Origin: Cyanoderma ruficeps
Lineage: Eukaryota > Chordata > Aves > Passeriformes > Timaliidae
Assembly: GCA_008694505.1 (NCBI GenBank)
Contig: VZDJ01000594.1
Span: forward strand, 8,705,581 to 8,769,580
Reading direction: 5' to 3'
Length of the DNA: 64,000 bases
Position 1 is the stretch's first letter, and every line of letters starts with the position of its first letter. The notes under the pieces were generated by a model. It worked only from the letters and a program-made list of their open reading frames with translations. It did not search any database and was not told the DNA's origin. The translations under genes and the position numbers were made by a program. This document shows, in pieces, positions 62,264 through 64,000 of this stretch.

Positions 62264-64000
62264 CTAAAAAGAAAGACAATGAAAATGTTTCTGGAAGCAG
62301 ATAAAGGGACAGCATTTTCCTGGTCATAACTAGCATGCAGGAACTGATGTGAAAAATCCTTCAGGGTGCCTGTGCTGTAGAAAGACATACTCAATATTTC
62401 CAACACAAGGCAACAGCAAAAAAGATGCAAGTTAATTTCTGGAACTCAATAAAAATATAATTTAAGTGACTGTAGTCAGGCATATGAGTAGAAATGTCGA
62501 ATAAAGACTTCCTGCATTGCATCCAACATCTGGGTGGAAAAAACATTGATACATACCACTGTATCATCTACAGGCATGAACTGAGAAGAACAGCAAGCAG
62601 GTGGAATCAAAAGGCAACTGATATAGAACAGCATCTTCCATTCAAACATCCTTTTTGTACTCTTTATCGCTATCAAACAAACTTCTGTAAAGAATTTAAT
62701 GACCTTCTCTAGAATTCAGATATTAAAGCCAGGATGCAAAAATCAGCATCATTCCACTTGGGAATACTGGGGGTGACTGAACCAGAATATTTTACTTTGG
62801 TAGAGAATGTCAGGTTTCAATTATGACTGCACATACTGGCTAGATCAGAGCAATCTCGCACACCTAGAGTGCCTCTAACAAAAATTCTGCTATTCACTAG
62901 CTCACAGACCTCTCTCAGACTCATTAAATTCATTCCTGCTGTATCTTAAACAGTGATTACTTATATAAAATCATCAGAATGGTGCCACGGTATAAAGACC
63001 TTCATGTGTCGCCTTGGTAATAAATTAGCTTTTCAGACTTTCCTGACATTTTGAATGACACCATTTTAAGTTGTATCAGGTACATAAAACCAAGTGGAGA
63101 AAAACTCAATTTTTAAAGTCCTTCTCAAGGTCACTTGGTGAACATTCATTGTATTTCCATCATTACTGATTTTCCAGTTTTTAGACAAAGACTTAGATGT
63201 GTTTCAGAGAAAGAGAAGAGTTACACAGTGTGTCCTTTAGCTGAACTCCTCCATGAACACAGTTGTTATGAGCTATCATTGATTACAGTTACAGAGGTGT
63301 GACTTACTCTCACACAAACTTTTCCACTCTGACCTGAAATAAGCTACCCAGCAACTGGCAACAACCTAGTGTGGCAGCACAATCACCAGAGAGGAACCAC
63401 AGCCAAAACCCGTGTGGCTGCAACCACCCTTTGAGATGAGACAGGTCTCCCCAAGCTGTGCTTTTATCACCAGCCTGCACCCCAGATGCATCCCCATTTG
63501 CACCAGCTTCAGTGCAGCTGTGTCAGTTCTATCCCTGGTCAGAAAACAAGGATGCTACTGCATCTCTGTGTGGGAGAACATCCAGGAGCCAAGAGCAGGA
63601 GACAAGTTGTCTGGGCTTCACCTGTATTTGCTGACTAGCTGAGGCAGCAGACAAAAGTCTTCAAGAGGCACAGCAGGATCCAGAAGAATTAACACCACTT
63701 CCCTGTTCCTCATTGCTTATTCACCTGCCAGTATGTACAGGCAACATCAGCCTGACTATTTAACTCACTGCAAATTACACAGTGCTCAAAAGAGTCGAGC
63801 AAAGCAGTGAAATGAGGACAGTGACTTCATACACAATACAGATTCAGCAGCCTGGAGCCTGCGTGGGCAGGGAGACCAAGGGAGCACCATGTCTAAAAGT
63901 AAAATATAGATAAAGCTCCTCAACTTGCTACAACGATGCTGCCATATCTATTACCTGCTTTGAAGCAGCCAAAGATGAGAGAAGAGAAGAGAAGAGAAGA
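62264..64000 (-). other. PDIA5: PDIA5 intron, partial
   Basis: No coding exon is found. The preceding PDIA5 exon (expected to end with a motif like FLEWMQN) must lie beyond 64000. A pentanucleotide repeat begins at the window edge. Confidence 0.7.
63976..64000. repeat. (GAGAA)n microsatellite running off the window
   Basis: At least four GAGAA units end exactly at the right edge. The true length is unknown. Confidence 0.9.

Overview
The window is vertebrate nuclear DNA, almost certainly from a bird. It has intron-split genes with GT-AG junctions, a CpG-island promoter, several CR1 LINE 3' ends of the avian type, and older MIR-like and CR1-like relics shared across amniotes. It holds two protein-coding genes, both read from the minus strand. 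I reconstructed both exon by exon, and every splice phase closes. The identities rest on my recall of the human proteins and of human 3q21 gene order (PDIA5, SEC22A, ADCY5), not on a database search.

Layout from left to right. Positions 1-2900 lie downstream of SEC22A and include a small CpG-rich patch near 100-260. SEC22A occupies about 2910-22150. Its six coding exons run from 16890 (ATG) down to 3070 (stop) and encode 308 residues. A probable non-coding first exon ends with a splice donor at 21968 inside a CpG island (about 21560-22200). The stretch 22200-35640 is intergenic and carries CR1 pieces, two MIR-like SINE relics and a long, degraded, ancient CR1-like relic. The last four coding exons of PDIA5 lie at 62263-35800. 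They contain the end of the second-to-last domain linker, the whole final thioredoxin domain with its CPHC active site, and a C-terminal KDEL. The first part of PDIA5 lies beyond the right edge. The rest of the window is intron.

The two proteins both belong to the early secretory pathway but do not work together directly. SEC22A is a longin-domain, multi-membrane-span ER protein linked to ER-Golgi transport. PDIA5 is a luminal ER thiol-disulfide oxidoreductase. They lie head-to-tail, as in human. I found no RNA gene, CRISPR array, intact mobile element or convincing novel gene. The points most worth checking are the KDEL ending of PDIA5, a ZNF143/THAP11-like site in the SEC22A 5' region, an exact duplication in the same CpG island, the CpG patch at the left edge, and several ancient repeat relics.
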